Assembly: GCA_041477875.1 (NCBI GenBank)
Contig: JBGOVA010000081.1
Span: 1 to 17,592 of the forward strand
Reading direction: 5' to 3'
Source of the DNA: SZUA-430 sp041477875
GTDB lineage: Bacteria > Pseudomonadota > Alphaproteobacteria > Micropepsales > Micropepsaceae
DNA length: 17,592 nt
Of the stretch, positions 1 through 6,984 are shown piece after piece. How positions within the stretch are numbered: the stretch's first letter is position 1; every line of letters begins with the position of its first letter. The notes beneath the pieces were generated by a model, which was not told the DNA's origin, did no database searches, and saw only the letters and a program-made list of their open reading frames with translations. Position numbers and translations under genes: made by a program.

Positions 1-1
1 C

Positions 2-580
2 GGCATTCTGCTGGCGCTCGGGCGGCGGTCGGATCTGCCGGTCGTGAAGTGGCTCAGCATCGTCTTCATCGAGTTCTGGCGTGGGGTGCCGCTCATCACC
101 GTGCTTTTCATGGCGGCGAATATGCTGCCGCTCTTCTTGCCGGGTGGGATGACGATCAACAAATTGCTGAGTGCGCTGATTGCCGTGGCGCTGTTTTCCT
201 CCGCGTATATGGCCGAGGTCGTGCGCGGTGGCCTGCAGGCGATTCCCAAGGGGCAATACGAGGCGGCGCATGCGGTGGGGCTCGGCTATTGGCAGGTCAT
301 GGGGTTCGTCATCCTGCCGCAGGCGTTGCGCCTTGCTATTCCCAATATCGTGGGCAATTTCATCGGCCTCTTGAAGGACACGTCGCTGGTTTCGATCATC
401 GGGTTTTTCGATCTGCTCGGCATCGTCCAGTCGGGCACGGCGGATTCGAGTTGGGCGACGCCCAACACCGGGTTCACCGGTTATGTGTTCGTGGGCGCGT
501 TGTTTTGGGCGATGTGTTTCAGCATGTCGCGTTACGCAAAGCACATGGAAGAGGTCTTGGAGGCGGGTGAGCGGCGGTGA
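2..580 (+). CDS. aapM: Amino-acid ABC transporter permease, AapM-like (5' truncated)
   Basis: Inner-membrane permease of a polar or general L-amino-acid ABC importer. The reading frame is open from the window edge, so the N-terminus is missing; the GTG at 44 is an internal codon, not the start. The visible part has several hydrophobic segments and the permease EAA loop (EAAHAVGLG...ILPQALR), which docks on the ATPase. It also has the LLKDTSLVSIIG and TGY stretches typical of HisM/GltK/AapM permeases. The stop overlaps the start of the ATPase gene (GTGA at 577-580), so the two are translationally coupled. The assignment to Aap rather than another polar amino-acid system rests on C-terminal resemblance recalled from the family. 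The substrate cannot be read from the sequence. Confidence 0.85.
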   Translation, partial: GILLALGRRSDLPVVKWLSIVFIEFWRGVPLITVLFMAANMLPLFLPGGMTINKLLSALIAVALFSSAYMAEVVRGGLQAIPKGQYEAAHAVGLGYWQVMGFVILPQALRLAIPNIVGNFIGLLKDTSLVSIIGFFDLLGIVQSGTADSSWATPNTGFTGYVFVGALFWAMCFSMSRYAKHMEEVLEAGERR

Positions 581-1329
581 GCGGCGACAGCAACAGCACG
601 TGCGCGGTCGATATCGTCGGCCTCAACAAGTGGTTCAAGGCGTTCCACGTCTTGAAGGACATCAACCTGGCCGTTGCGCGCAACGAGCGGCTCGTCATTT
701 GCGGGCCGTCGGGCTCGGGCAAGTCGACCTTGATCCGCTGCATCAACGGGCTCGAGCGGCACGAGGAAGGCAAGATCATCGTCGAGGGCGCGGCCTTGAC
801 CGAAGAGGTGGGCCAGGTCGAGGCCGTGCGCCGCAATGTCGGCATGGTGTTCCAGCAGTTCAATCTGTTTCCGCATCTGACGGCTTTGGAGAACTGCACG
901 CTGGCGCCGATTTGGGTCAAGCGGATGCCCAAGGCCGAGGCCGAGAAGCTGGCGATGGAGTATCTCGAACGCGTGCACATTCCGGAACAGGCGAACAAAT
1001 ATCCGGGGCAGCTCTCGGGCGGGCAGCAGCAGCGGGTCGCGATCGCGCGCGCGCTGACCATGGAGCCGCGCATCATGCTGTTCGACGAGCCGACCTCGGC
1101 GCTCGATCCGGAGATGATCAAGGAAGTTTTGGAGACGATGGTGGAGTTGGCCGAGACCGGCATGACCATGCTCGTCGTTACGCACGAAATGGGCTTCGCG
1201 CGCACTGTCGCCAACCGCATCGTCTTCATGGACCACGGCGAGATCGTCGAAGTGGCGCCGCCGGGCGAGTTCTTCAACAACCCGAAGAGCGAACGGACGA
1301 AGGAGTTCTTGGGGCAGATATTGAGGTAG
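577..1329 (+). CDS. aapP: Amino-acid ABC transporter ATP-binding protein, AapP-like
   Basis: Cytoplasmic ATPase that powers the importer encoded just upstream. All nucleotide-binding motifs are intact in the 250 residues: Walker A GPSGSGKST (43-51), Q-loop VFQQFNLFPH (91-100), signature LSGGQQQR (146-153), Walker B IMLFDEP (166-172) and the switch histidine in VTHEM (His203). Length and the C-terminal motif GEIVEVAPPGEFF match the GlnQ/HisP/AapP family. The GTG start overlaps the permease stop by four bases. No second permease or binding-protein gene follows, so those components must lie upstream of the window. Confidence 0.93.
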   Translation: MSGDSNSTCAVDIVGLNKWFKAFHVLKDINLAVARNERLVICGPSGSGKSTLIRCINGLERHEEGKIIVEGAALTEEVGQVEAVRRNVGMVFQQFNLFPHLTALENCTLAPIWVKRMPKAEAEKLAMEYLERVHIPEQANKYPGQLSGGQQQRVAIARALTMEPRIMLFDEPTSALDPEMIKEVLETMVELAETGMTMLVVTHEMGFARTVANRIVFMDHGEIVEVAPPGEFFNNPKSERTKEFLGQILR

Positions 1330-1426
1330 GCTTCGTGCGGGCTGCGGCAACCAGGGGCGCTGTTGTGCGTTGCCACGCGGTGCGGTCTCCCAGGCGGCGC
1401 TGCGGTTGCGATGTTTACCAAGCGGG

Positions 1427-1457
1427 TTGATGATTGCGCGTCTATATTGCGTATATT
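1427..1457 (+). promoter_or_regulatory. Possible promoter of the small lipoprotein gene
   Basis: A TTGATG hexamer (1427-1432) and a TATATT hexamer (1452-1457) are separated by 19 bases, longer than optimal. This is the only A/T-rich patch in the 171-base gap after aapP. A perfect 6-bp hairpin, TCTCCC-GCC-GGGAGA (1471-1485), lies between it and the ribosome binding site GGAGG (1491-1495). This is a weak call made on motif appearance alone. Confidence 0.25.
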
Positions 1458-1460
1458 GCG
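1443..1460. repeat. Tandem 9-bp direct repeat TATATTGCG x2
   Basis: Two perfect, abutting copies of TATATTGCG occupy 1443-1451 and 1452-1460. Each contains a TATATT that could serve as a -10 element. They sit about 40 bases upstream of the lipoprotein start. They could be a duplicated -10 or a regulator half-site pair, or chance in a short A/T-rich patch. Confidence 0.5.
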
Positions 1461-1500
1461 GACTCGCCATTCTCCCGCCGGGAGAGGCGCGGAGGTCGTC

Positions 1501-1785
1501 ATGCGTTACGGAATTATCCTCGTCGTTGCCCTGGCGCTCAGCGCCTGTGCCGAGCCGCCGCAGCGCGTGGCGAGCGCGGTACCTTCGACGATACCGCCGA
1601 CGCGCGTCGAAGACTGCGTCGCGCTCGCGCTCTTGGACGATCACTGCACGGCGAATTGGTATGGCTGCCGGAGCCCGTCCGACGAGGATAGAACTTGCGT
1701 CAAGGCCTGGAAGGAGTGCTGCACGCTGCGTGGCCAAGGCTCCAGGTCGCGGCTGGGGGCCGCGGAGGGTCTTACGCGGGATTGA
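1501..1785 (+). CDS. Small cysteine-rich lipoprotein, unknown function
   Basis: I do not recognise this 94-residue protein. The N-terminus is a lipoprotein signal: Arg2, a hydrophobic run, then the lipobox LSAC with the lipidated cysteine at residue 16. Six further cysteines (39, 49, 56, 66, 73, 74) cluster in a stretch of about 36 residues with a DHC...YGC...TC...ECC pattern. This suggests a small disulfide-knotted periplasmic or outer-membrane domain. The ATG at 1501 is preceded by GGAGG with a 5-base spacer, which fixes the start. The gene stands alone, converging on the exporter permease 25 bases away. Function is not inferable. Confidence 0.65.
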   Translation: MRYGIILVVALALSACAEPPQRVASAVPSTIPPTRVEDCVALALLDDHCTANWYGCRSPSDEDRTCVKAWKECCTLRGQGSRSRLGAAEGLTRD

Positions 1786-1810
1786 GGACGGCGGGACAAG
1801 CGCGCCGCCT

Positions 1811-2587
1811 TCAGGTCTTCAGCCGATAGCCCGTCTTGAAGATCCAGGCGACGATGGCGAGGCAGGCGAACAGGAACCCGAGCGTCGCGGCGAGGCTGAC
1901 TTCGACGGCGACGTCGCCCACGCCGTAGAAGCTCCAACGGAAGCCTGAGATCAGGTAGACGACGGGGTTGAAGAGCGCGACCGTGCGCCAGCCCTCGGGC
2001 AGCATGTCGATCGAATAGAACGCGCCGCCCAGGAACGTGAGCGGGGTGATGATCAGCATGGGGATGATCTGCAGCTGCTCGAAGCCCAGCGCCCAGATGC
2101 CGAGGATGAAGCCGAAGAGGCTGAAGGTCGTTGCGGTCAGCACCAGGAATGCGATCATCCACCAAGGATGCAGGATATGCAGCGGCACGAAGAGCGAGGC
2201 CGTCGCGAGGATCAAGAGTCCAAGGATGATCGACTTCGTCGCCGCCGCGCCGACATAGGCCACGACGATTTCAAGATAGGATATGGGTGCCGACAGCAGC
2301 TCGTAAATCGTGCCGGTGAATTTCGGGAAGTAAATGCCGAACGAGGCGTTGAAGATGCTCTGCGTGAAGAGCGAGAGCATGATGAGGCCGGGCACGATGA
2401 AGGCGCCGTAGGGCACGCCGTCGACATGGGTCATGCGCGAGCCGATCGCGGCGCCGAAGACCACGAAATAGAGCGAGGTCGTGATCACCGGGGTGACCAG
2501 GCTCTGCCACACCGTGCGCAAGGCGCGCGCCATCTCGAATCGGTAGATCGCCCAGACGCCGTAGCGGTTGAAAGTCATCGTGGTCAT
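1811..2587 (-). CDS. ABC-2 type transporter permease
   Basis: Inner-membrane permease of an export-type ABC system. The 258 residues hold about six hydrophobic segments (roughly 30-50, 62-82, 116-136, 140-164, 174-192 and 233-252) with no signal peptide. The motif LTFLGGAFYSIDMLP near residues 183-196 is characteristic of ABC-2 permeases such as DrrB/NodJ-like proteins. The start codon overlaps the stop of the ATPase gene upstream (ATGA at 2584-2587), so the pair is one operon and one transporter. The substrate is unknown; relatives handle drugs, polysaccharides or lipids, and nothing nearby singles one out. Confidence 0.9.
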   Translation of the reverse strand: MTTMTFNRYGVWAIYRFEMARALRTVWQSLVTPVITTSLYFVVFGAAIGSRMTHVDGVPYGAFIVPGLIMLSLFTQSIFNASFGIYFPKFTGTIYELLSAPISYLEIVVAYVGAAATKSIILGLLILATASLFVPLHILHPWWMIAFLVLTATTFSLFGFILGIWALGFEQLQIIPMLIITPLTFLGGAFYSIDMLPEGWRTVALFNPVVYLISGFRWSFYGVGDVAVEVSLAATLGFLFACLAIVAWIFKTGYRLKT

Positions 2588-3624
2588 GCGTGCGTCCTTG
2601 GGCGATCGCTCACGAGGCTCACGAAGATGTCCTCGAGCGAGCTTTGGGTTGTGTTTAAATCCTTGAAACCGATGCCAAGATCGCTGAGCAACCTGAGGAG
2701 CGAGGGGACGCCGGTGCGCTCGGCGTTGGTGTCGAAGGTGTATTCGAGTTCATGGCCGTCGGCCTTCAGCCTCAGCCGCCACTCGCCGAGCGCGGGCGGG
2801 ACGGTCTTCATCGGTTCCTGGAGGACAAGGGTCAGCTGCTTCTTGCCAAGCTTCTTGATCAGCGTGGTCTTTTCTTCGACCAGGATCAGCTCGCCCTTGT
2901 TGATGACGCCGATGCGGTCGGCCATTTCCTCCGCCTCGTCGATATAGTGCGTGGTCAGGATGATCGTCACGCCGTTGTCGCGCAGATGGCGTACCAGGTT
3001 CCACATGTCGCGGCGCAGTTCCACGTCGACGCCGGCGGTCGGCTCGTCGAGGAAGAGAATCGTGGGTTCGTGGCTCAAGGCCTTGGCGATCATCACGCGG
3101 CGTTTCATGCCGCCCGACAGCGTTTGCAATAGGTCCTTGCGCTTGTCCCAGAGCGACAAGTCGCGCAGCACCTTTTCGACATAGGCGGGGTTGGGCGGGC
3201 GACCGTAGAGGCCGCGGCTAAATGTCGTCGTCGCCCACACGGTTTCGAAACGGTCGCTGGTCAGTTCCTGCGGCACGAGGCCGATTTTCGTACGCGCGGC
3301 GCGGTATTCGCGTTGGATGTCGTGGCCGTCGGCGGTGATCGTCCCTGAGGTCGGCGTGACGATGCCGCACACGATGCTGATCAGTGTCGTCTTGCCGGCG
3401 CCGTTCGGGCCCAAAAGTGCAAAGATTTCGCCTTTTTTGATATCGAGATCGATGGTCTTCAGGGCATGCAGACCCGTGGCATAGGTCTTGGTCAGGCCTT
3501 TGATGGAAACGATCGGCGATGTCGCAGCGAGCTTTTCGACACGGCTTAACGGCGCGGCTTGCGGCGCTTCGCGCGCAGGCAGTTTGAGGACGTTCTGAAT
3601 GTCGGCGCTGTCTGTCGCGCTCAT
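2584..3624 (-). CDS. ABC-2 exporter ATP-binding protein
   Basis: ATPase partner of the adjoining permease, 346 residues. Motifs are complete: Walker A GPNGAGKT (72-79), Q-loop VPQE (Gln119), signature LSGGMKRR (169-176), Walker B ILFLDEP (189-195) and switch His226 in TTHYIDEAE. There is a polar N-terminal extension of about 38 residues before the ATPase core. A C-terminal domain of about 90 residues, ending in the SSLEDIFVSL motif, is common in DrrA/NodI-like ATPases. The ribosome binding site AGGA lies 8 bases before the ATG. The gene overlaps the permease start by four bases. Substrate is unknown. Confidence 0.92.
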   Translation of the reverse strand: MSATDSADIQNVLKLPAREAPQAAPLSRVEKLAATSPIVSIKGLTKTYATGLHALKTIDLDIKKGEIFALLGPNGAGKTTLISIVCGIVTPTSGTITADGHDIQREYRAARTKIGLVPQELTSDRFETVWATTTFSRGLYGRPPNPAYVEKVLRDLSLWDKRKDLLQTLSGGMKRRVMIAKALSHEPTILFLDEPTAGVDVELRRDMWNLVRHLRDNGVTIILTTHYIDEAEEMADRIGVINKGELILVEEKTTLIKKLGKKQLTLVLQEPMKTVPPALGEWRLRLKADGHELEYTFDTNAERTGVPSLLRLLSDLGIGFKDLNTTQSSLEDIFVSLVSDRPRTHA

Positions 3625-3650
3625 GTGGAGATCCTGTCGGTCGGTCTGCG

Positions 3651-3679
3651 GGTATTGGAACGAAGGCGAGTTAGATCAA
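3651..3679 (-). promoter_or_regulatory. Candidate housekeeping promoter of the ABC-2 exporter operon
   Basis: On the minus strand TTGATC (3679-3674) is followed after exactly 17 bases by AATACC (3656-3651), about 26 bases before the ATPase start codon. Spacing is ideal and the -35 matches the sigma-70 consensus moderately; the -10 is poor. This is motif-based inference only. Confidence 0.35.
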
Positions 3680-3965
3680 GCATGTCCGGATTCAAGGCGA
3701 GCTTCGCATATGGAAGGAGACCTGGCAAAAAAACGACAGTCGCATTCGAAGCGCCCTTCGACACAACGTCTCGTCAGCCGCCGCGGCGAAACGCATGTCG
3801 ACGTGATCGGCACGAAAGCCGCGAGATGCGATGCGACGCGACACGACACGATCTTCCGTATCACCTCGAAGCTGGTCACGGCGGTCGCGACGATGATCTT
3901 GCTCGAGGAATGCAAGCCCAGGCTTGGTGATCCGGTCGATCGGCTGAAAAAGAGTTCAACCGGGC

Positions 3966-3994
3966 TGTCGATCCGACCGACCCTTGTTCGACGT
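3966..3994 (+). promoter_or_regulatory. Sigma-regulon promoter P1 (TGTCGA-N17-CGACGT)
   Basis: TGTCGA at 3966-3971 and CGACGT at 3989-3994 are separated by 17 bases. The -10 side carries the nonamer GTTCGACGT shared by all four sites in this cluster. An AAAAAG tract begins 19 bases before the -35 (3947-3952). The DGPF gene starts 49 bases after the -10, with AAGGAGA as ribosome binding site. From memory, TGTCGA with a CGA-type -10 matches the promoter proposed for ECF42 sigma factors; the recurrence itself is seen directly. Confidence 0.75.
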
Positions 3995-4043
3995 GATGAT
4001 AGAGGCGCCGGAAATCCGGCTTCTGAACCGTAAGGAGAGATAC

Positions 4044-4379
4044 ATGCGCGTGATGATGATGCACAAAATGAGGAAACCGACGCCGGCAGGTCCGCCGAGC
4101 CCGAAACTCATGGCTCAGATGGGCAAGCTGATCGAGGACATGACGAAGGCTGGCGTTATGATTGCGACCGGCGGGTTCGGGTCCCACTCGAAGGGCCTGC
4201 GCCTTGTCTTCGACGGCGGAAAAATGACGGTCACCGACGGTCCCTTCACGGAAGCCAAGGAAATGATCGCGGGGTTCGCTCTCATCGAGGTGAAGTCGCT
4301 CGACGAGGCATTGGAATGGGCACCGCGGTTCGCGGGGCTGGTTGGCGACGTCGAAATCGACGTGCGCCCGCTGATGTGA
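4044..4379 (+). CDS. DGPF-motif YCII-domain protein (DGPF-1)
   Basis: Small cytoplasmic protein of 111 residues in the YCII-related/DGPF family, a ferredoxin-like alpha+beta fold. The diagnostic motif VTDGPFTEAKE lies near residues 65-75, followed by the usual strand IAGFALIEVKSLDEALEW and a C-terminal EIDVRPL. The start is set by AAGGAGA (4032-4038) ahead of the ATG; a longer upstream frame lacks a ribosome binding site. It is the first gene of a three-gene unit behind promoter P1. DGPF proteins are repeatedly found beside ECF42 sigma factors. Their biochemical activity is not established; an enzymatic role is suggested only by distant similarity to YciI. Confidence 0.9.
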   Translation: MRVMMMHKMRKPTPAGPPSPKLMAQMGKLIEDMTKAGVMIATGGFGSHSKGLRLVFDGGKMTVTDGPFTEAKEMIAGFALIEVKSLDEALEWAPRFAGLVGDVEIDVRPLM

Positions 4380-4393
4380 GGGGAGGTCCGGCG

Positions 4394-4558
4394 ATGAACC
4401 CGATCACCATTGCGTTTTTGAGAGGCGCGTTCGCGCTCTTTCTTGTCGGGTCAATCGCCCTTGCGGGAAGCATCGGCGGTGCCCGCGCCGAAACGACAAG
4501 CGAGATGGCGGCCGGCAGGGCCGCCATTGCGTCCCCGAACGGGGCTGCAGTGCGCTGA
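4394..4558 (+). CDS. Tiny predicted exported peptide
   Basis: A 54-residue frame with a strong ribosome binding site (GGGAGGT, 4381-4387) begins 14 bases after the DGPF-1 stop. The product is essentially a Sec signal peptide: Arg10, a hydrophobic core around residues 11-28, and an ARA cleavage-type motif. The remaining tail of about 22 residues is polar and alanine-rich. It may be a genuine micro-protein of the regulon or the remnant of a longer exported protein. No family is recognised. Coding status rests on the ribosome binding site, the spacing and the signal-like N-terminus. Confidence 0.45.
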   Translation: MNPITIAFLRGAFALFLVGSIALAGSIGGARAETTSEMAAGRAAIASPNGAAVR

Positions 4559-4592
4559 CGGTCTGCTAAGATCGCCGGCGGAGGTGAAATCT

Positions 4593-4883
4593 ATGTGCAG
4601 GAATATCAAGACGCTCTTCAACTTCGACCCGCCTGCGACCGACGACGAGATCCGGGCGGCGTCGCTTCAGTTCGTGCGCAAACTCAGCGGCTTCAACGCG
4701 CCGTCGAAGGCGAACGAAGCGGCGTTCAACACAGCCATCGACGAGGTGTTTCACGTTGCGCGCCATTTGGTCGATGCGCTCGTGACTGAAGCCCCGGCGC
4801 GCGACCGGGCCGTCGAGGCAGCGAAGGCGAAGGTACGGGCCGCCCAGCGTTTCGGCCGGCCGGTCGCCGGAATCCGGGGCTAA
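4593..4883 (+). CDS. DUF2277 family protein
   Basis: A 96-residue soluble protein that I recognise as DUF2277 from its invariant opening MCRNIKTLFNF and the following DDEIRAASLQFVRKLSGF and PSKANEAAF motifs. Length is normal and the family signature Cys2 is present. GGAGGT (4580-4585) precedes the ATG with an 8-base (slightly long) spacer. It is the third gene behind promoter P1 and ends 17 bases before the next promoter P2. Function of the family is unknown. In this family, members are often encoded near DGPF or stress genes in my recollection; treat that as unverified. Confidence 0.88.
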   Translation: MCRNIKTLFNFDPPATDDEIRAASLQFVRKLSGFNAPSKANEAAFNTAIDEVFHVARHLVDALVTEAPARDRAVEAAKAKVRAAQRFGRPVAGIRG

Positions 4884-4900
4884 AAAGATTTTGTTGAGCC

Positions 4901-4929
4901 TGTCGATCCCGCTGAACGTCGTTCGACGT
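4901..4929 (+). promoter_or_regulatory. Sigma-regulon promoter P2 (TGTCGA-N17-CGACGT)
   Basis: TGTCGA at 4901-4906 and CGACGT at 4924-4929 have the same 17-base spacer as the other sites. It shares TGTCGATCC with P1 and P3 and GTTCGACGT with all. An AAAAAG tract (4882-4887) sits 13 bases before the -35, the same distance as at P1. The yceI start is 44 bases beyond the -10. Confidence 0.75.
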
Positions 4930-4973
4930 GTCAGTGGAGCCAGTCTTCCTGGTCAGATCGAGAGGAGTTAACA

Positions 4974-5651
4974 ATGACACGCTTTTTGACAGCCTGCGCC
5001 ATCGTCGCCCTGGCGGCCGCCGGCAACCAGGCCTTCGCCACCCAGGGCACCCAAACCGCCGCCTCGGTTGCGGGGCAGACCGCGCCGGCCGGGACCTATA
5101 CGCTCGACAAGTCGCATGCGAGCCTGATCTTCCGGCTCGACCATCTCGGGTTTTCGAATTACACGGCGCGCTTTGCGCGGTTCGACGCGAAGCTCCAGTT
5201 CGATCCGGCCAATCCCACCGCGTCGAGCGTCACGGCAAGCATCGATCCGCGATCGATCGAATCGGATAATCCGCCGGCCGGATTCCTCGACATGCTGCGC
5301 GGCGCGCAGTGGCTGAACGCGGCGCAGTTTCCGCAGCTGACGTTTCGCTCCAAGAGGATCGAACTCACCGGACCGAATACGGCGCGCATTCACGGCGAGC
5401 TTGCGTTGCACGGCATCGCGCGTCCGGTTGATTTGGATGCAACGTTCAACGGCGGCTATGCCGGTCATCCGATGGACCCGCATGCCCGCATCGGATTCTC
5501 CGCGCACGGTCAGCTCAAGCGCTCGGCGTTCGGGATCGCGTTCGGCGTGCCAGCACCCGGCACCAAAATGGGCGTCAGCGACGACGTTCAGATCGTGATC
5601 GAAGCCGAGTTCAGCGGGCCGCCGCTGGCCCCGCGCTCGGCCGTGAAGTAA
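4974..5651 (+). CDS. YceI family periplasmic protein
   Basis: YceI proteins are periplasmic lipocalin-like beta-barrels that bind isoprenoid-type lipids. This 225-residue protein has a Sec signal peptide (about residues 1-22, cleavage after AFA). It then has the family's opening GTYTLDKSHASLIFRLDHLGFS and the later motifs FRSKRIE and HGELALHGIARPV. AGGAG (4962-4966) sits 7 bases before the ATG. It is the first gene behind promoter P2 and is followed after 26 bases by the SRPBCC gene, so both should be co-expressed under the cluster's sigma factor. The exact ligand is unknown. Confidence 0.92.
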   Translation: MTRFLTACAIVALAAAGNQAFATQGTQTAASVAGQTAPAGTYTLDKSHASLIFRLDHLGFSNYTARFARFDAKLQFDPANPTASSVTASIDPRSIESDNPPAGFLDMLRGAQWLNAAQFPQLTFRSKRIELTGPNTARIHGELALHGIARPVDLDATFNGGYAGHPMDPHARIGFSAHGQLKRSAFGIAFGVPAPGTKMGVSDDVQIVIEAEFSGPPLAPRSAVK

Positions 5652-5677
5652 AACCCACACCGTTTAAGGAGAACGTC

Positions 5678-6199
5678 ATGGTCACCGCCCTTATCGTCAT
5701 CGTCGTCCTGGTCGCAGCCTTCCTGGGGTTTGTCGCGACGAGGCCCAATACGTTCCGCGTTCAGCGCGCAACAAGCATCAAAGCACCGCCGGAGAAGATC
5801 TTTCCGCTGATCAACGACCTGCACGGGTTCAACACTTGGAATCCGTTCGCGAAAATGGACCCCGACATGAAGCTGAGCTACAGCGGCGCGGCGAGCGGCA
5901 AGGGCGCGGCCTACGCGTGGGAAAGCCGCAAGATGGGCGTGGGCAGCATGGAAATCGTCGACACCGCGCCGCCTTCCAAGGTCGTCCTGAAGCTCGACTT
6001 CGTGAAGCCGTTCGAGGGACACAACGTCGTCGAATTCACACTGCAGCCGAAGGGCGATGCCACGAACGTGACGTGGGCGATGCACGGTCCCATGGCCTTC
6101 GTCCCCAAGCTCATGAATGTGTTCGTGAGCACGGACAAGATGGTCGGCGGCCAATTCGAAGCGGGGCTCGCCGACATGAAAGCAGCGGCCGAACGCTAA
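5678..6199 (+). CDS. Membrane-anchored SRPBCC (polyketide cyclase/START-like) protein
   Basis: A 173-residue protein with an N-terminal hydrophobic anchor (residues 4-22, ending before RPNTFRVQR) followed by an SRPBCC domain. The domain begins RATSIKAPPEKIFPLINDLHGFNTWNPF, the usual 'SI.AP...V...I.D...W..W.PF' opening of polyketide cyclase-type members. The fold has a deep hydrophobic pocket and typically binds or processes lipophilic ligands. AAGGAGA precedes the ATG, and the gene follows yceI by 26 bases. With YceI it forms the envelope arm of the regulon. Ligand and activity are unknown. Confidence 0.87.
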   Translation: MVTALIVIVVLVAAFLGFVATRPNTFRVQRATSIKAPPEKIFPLINDLHGFNTWNPFAKMDPDMKLSYSGAASGKGAAYAWESRKMGVGSMEIVDTAPPSKVVLKLDFVKPFEGHNVVEFTLQPKGDATNVTWAMHGPMAFVPKLMNVFVSTDKMVGGQFEAGLADMKAAAER

Positions 6200-6214
6200 C
6201 GCTGTCTCTGTGCT

Positions 6215-6243
6215 GCGCGGACATTACGCCGAAGTGTCCGCGC
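6215..6243. terminator. Hairpin between convergent genes, probable bidirectional terminator
   Basis: Perfect 9-bp inverted repeat: GCGCGGACA (6215-6223) and TGTCCGCGC (6235-6243) with an 11-base loop. It sits in the 75-base gap between the ends of the SRPBCC gene (plus) and the small membrane protein gene (minus). It lacks a U-tract on either side, so intrinsic termination is not certain; the position is what a shared terminator would occupy. Confidence 0.5.
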
Positions 6244-6274
6244 GTTCACCTGACGCTCCAGCACCAAACACTTG

Positions 6275-6544
6275 TTAGGTCGCATGCCGCACGATGAGGA
6301 CCAGCGCTGCCAGCACAAAGATTAGGGCCACCACTCCGATAAGCTGAATCGACTCGGTGTAGAGGTAGCGATGGCGACCCTTCTGATAGGTGAAGCCGCG
6401 CCATTCCCAGCCACTCGAGGACCTTTGTTCCGAGAGTGGCTCCACCCTCCAAAACGGGAAGAGAACCACGGCAATGGCCTTTCCCAAGACGTAGCACAGG
6501 CCCTCGAAAAGTGCCTGGCCGAGTATTTCGAACACGACCTTCAT
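6275..6544 (-). CDS. Small two-segment membrane protein, unknown function
   Basis: An 89-residue protein not recognised from any family. It has a hydrophobic N-terminal half (about residues 8-32, ending FPFWRVEPL), a polar central stretch with a Trp/Tyr-rich GWEWRGFTYQKGRHRYLYTE patch, and a strongly hydrophobic C-terminal segment (about 67-85). It therefore probably spans the membrane twice. Its ATG begins two bases after the stop of the minus-strand DGPF gene, so translation is coupled and the two are one operon. Composition is less extreme than the shadow frames around it, which supports a real gene. Confidence 0.7.
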   Translation of the reverse strand: MKVVFEILGQALFEGLCYVLGKAIAVVLFPFWRVEPLSEQRSSSGWEWRGFTYQKGRHRYLYTESIQLIGVVALIFVLAALVLIVRHAT

Positions 6545-6546
6545 GC

Positions 6547-6930
6547 CTAGCCCATGTTGGCGACCGCTTCGGCGGCGCCGGGATGATAGACGGCGACCGG
6601 GCGGACCTCATACGAGCCGCCCGGATTGGCGCGACCCAGATCCTTCGCCGCCTCGATCGCCTCGTCCAGGCTCGCGCAGTCCACCAGATAGAACCCCAGC
6701 AAATGCTCCTTGGTTTCGGCGAACGGTCCGTCCGTCACAACGGCCGGGTCGTTTTTGCGCAGCGTGCGTGCCGCAGCTGTCGGCATCAAGCGCACCGCGG
6801 GGCCGAGCTTGCCCGCCTTGATCAGTTTCTGCTCGACGGCCCACAGGCCGGCCATGACTGCGTCGTCCTGTTCCTTGGCCCAGGCTTCGACGGCGCCCGG
6901 CGGTTTGTAGCAGAGGATGGCGTAGAGCAT
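6547..6930 (-). CDS. DGPF-motif YCII-domain protein (DGPF-2, divergent)
   Basis: A 127-residue DGPF/YCII protein opening MLYAILCYKPPGAVEAW and carrying VTDGPFAETKE in mid-chain, then HLLGFYLVDCASLDEAIEAA and a C-terminal YEVRPV strand. The start at 6930 is chosen because AAAGG lies 7 bases upstream; a TTG 14 codons further upstream has no ribosome binding site. It is transcribed away from DGPF-3. The shared intergenic promoter element reads in this direction too, with its reverse -10 54 bases before the start. It is coupled to the small membrane protein downstream. It is the most divergent of the five DGPF paralogues here. Confidence 0.9.
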   Translation of the reverse strand: MLYAILCYKPPGAVEAWAKEQDDAVMAGLWAVEQKLIKAGKLGPAVRLMPTAAARTLRKNDPAVVTDGPFAETKEHLLGFYLVDCASLDEAIEAAKDLGRANPGGSYEVRPVAVYHPGAAEAVANMG

Positions 6931-6984
6931 TTTGGGCCTTTGTGATGGGGCGGGGGCAAGAGTTTCTTTCAAAAAAGAGATCGG

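Larger units (their letters stand above)
3625..4043. other. Divergent intergenic region with no supported gene
   Basis: This 419-base gap lies between the minus-strand exporter and the first DGPF gene. Reading frames here have no ribosome binding site at a credible start, and their products are Arg/Ser/Cys-rich strings typical of shadow frames. The gap holds the candidate exporter promoter on the left and the sigma-regulon promoter P1 with its upstream A-tract on the right. Between about 3720 and 3940 I see nothing recognisable beyond low-complexity GCGA/ACGA-rich sequence around 3826-3850. Confidence 0.6.

Noticed and set aside
532..1737. Minus-strand open frames across aapP and the lipoprotein gene
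   Set aside because: Shadow of a complete ATPase with all motifs; no ribosome binding site or recognisable domain.
3676..3915. Minus-strand frame of 79 codons in the large intergenic gap
   Set aside because: No ribosome binding site, no recognisable domain, and Arg/Ser/Cys-rich composition like the shadow frames elsewhere.
4968..5660. Minus-strand open frame covering the whole of yceI
   Set aside because: It mirrors the YceI frame almost end to end, and its product is a low-complexity Arg-rich string.
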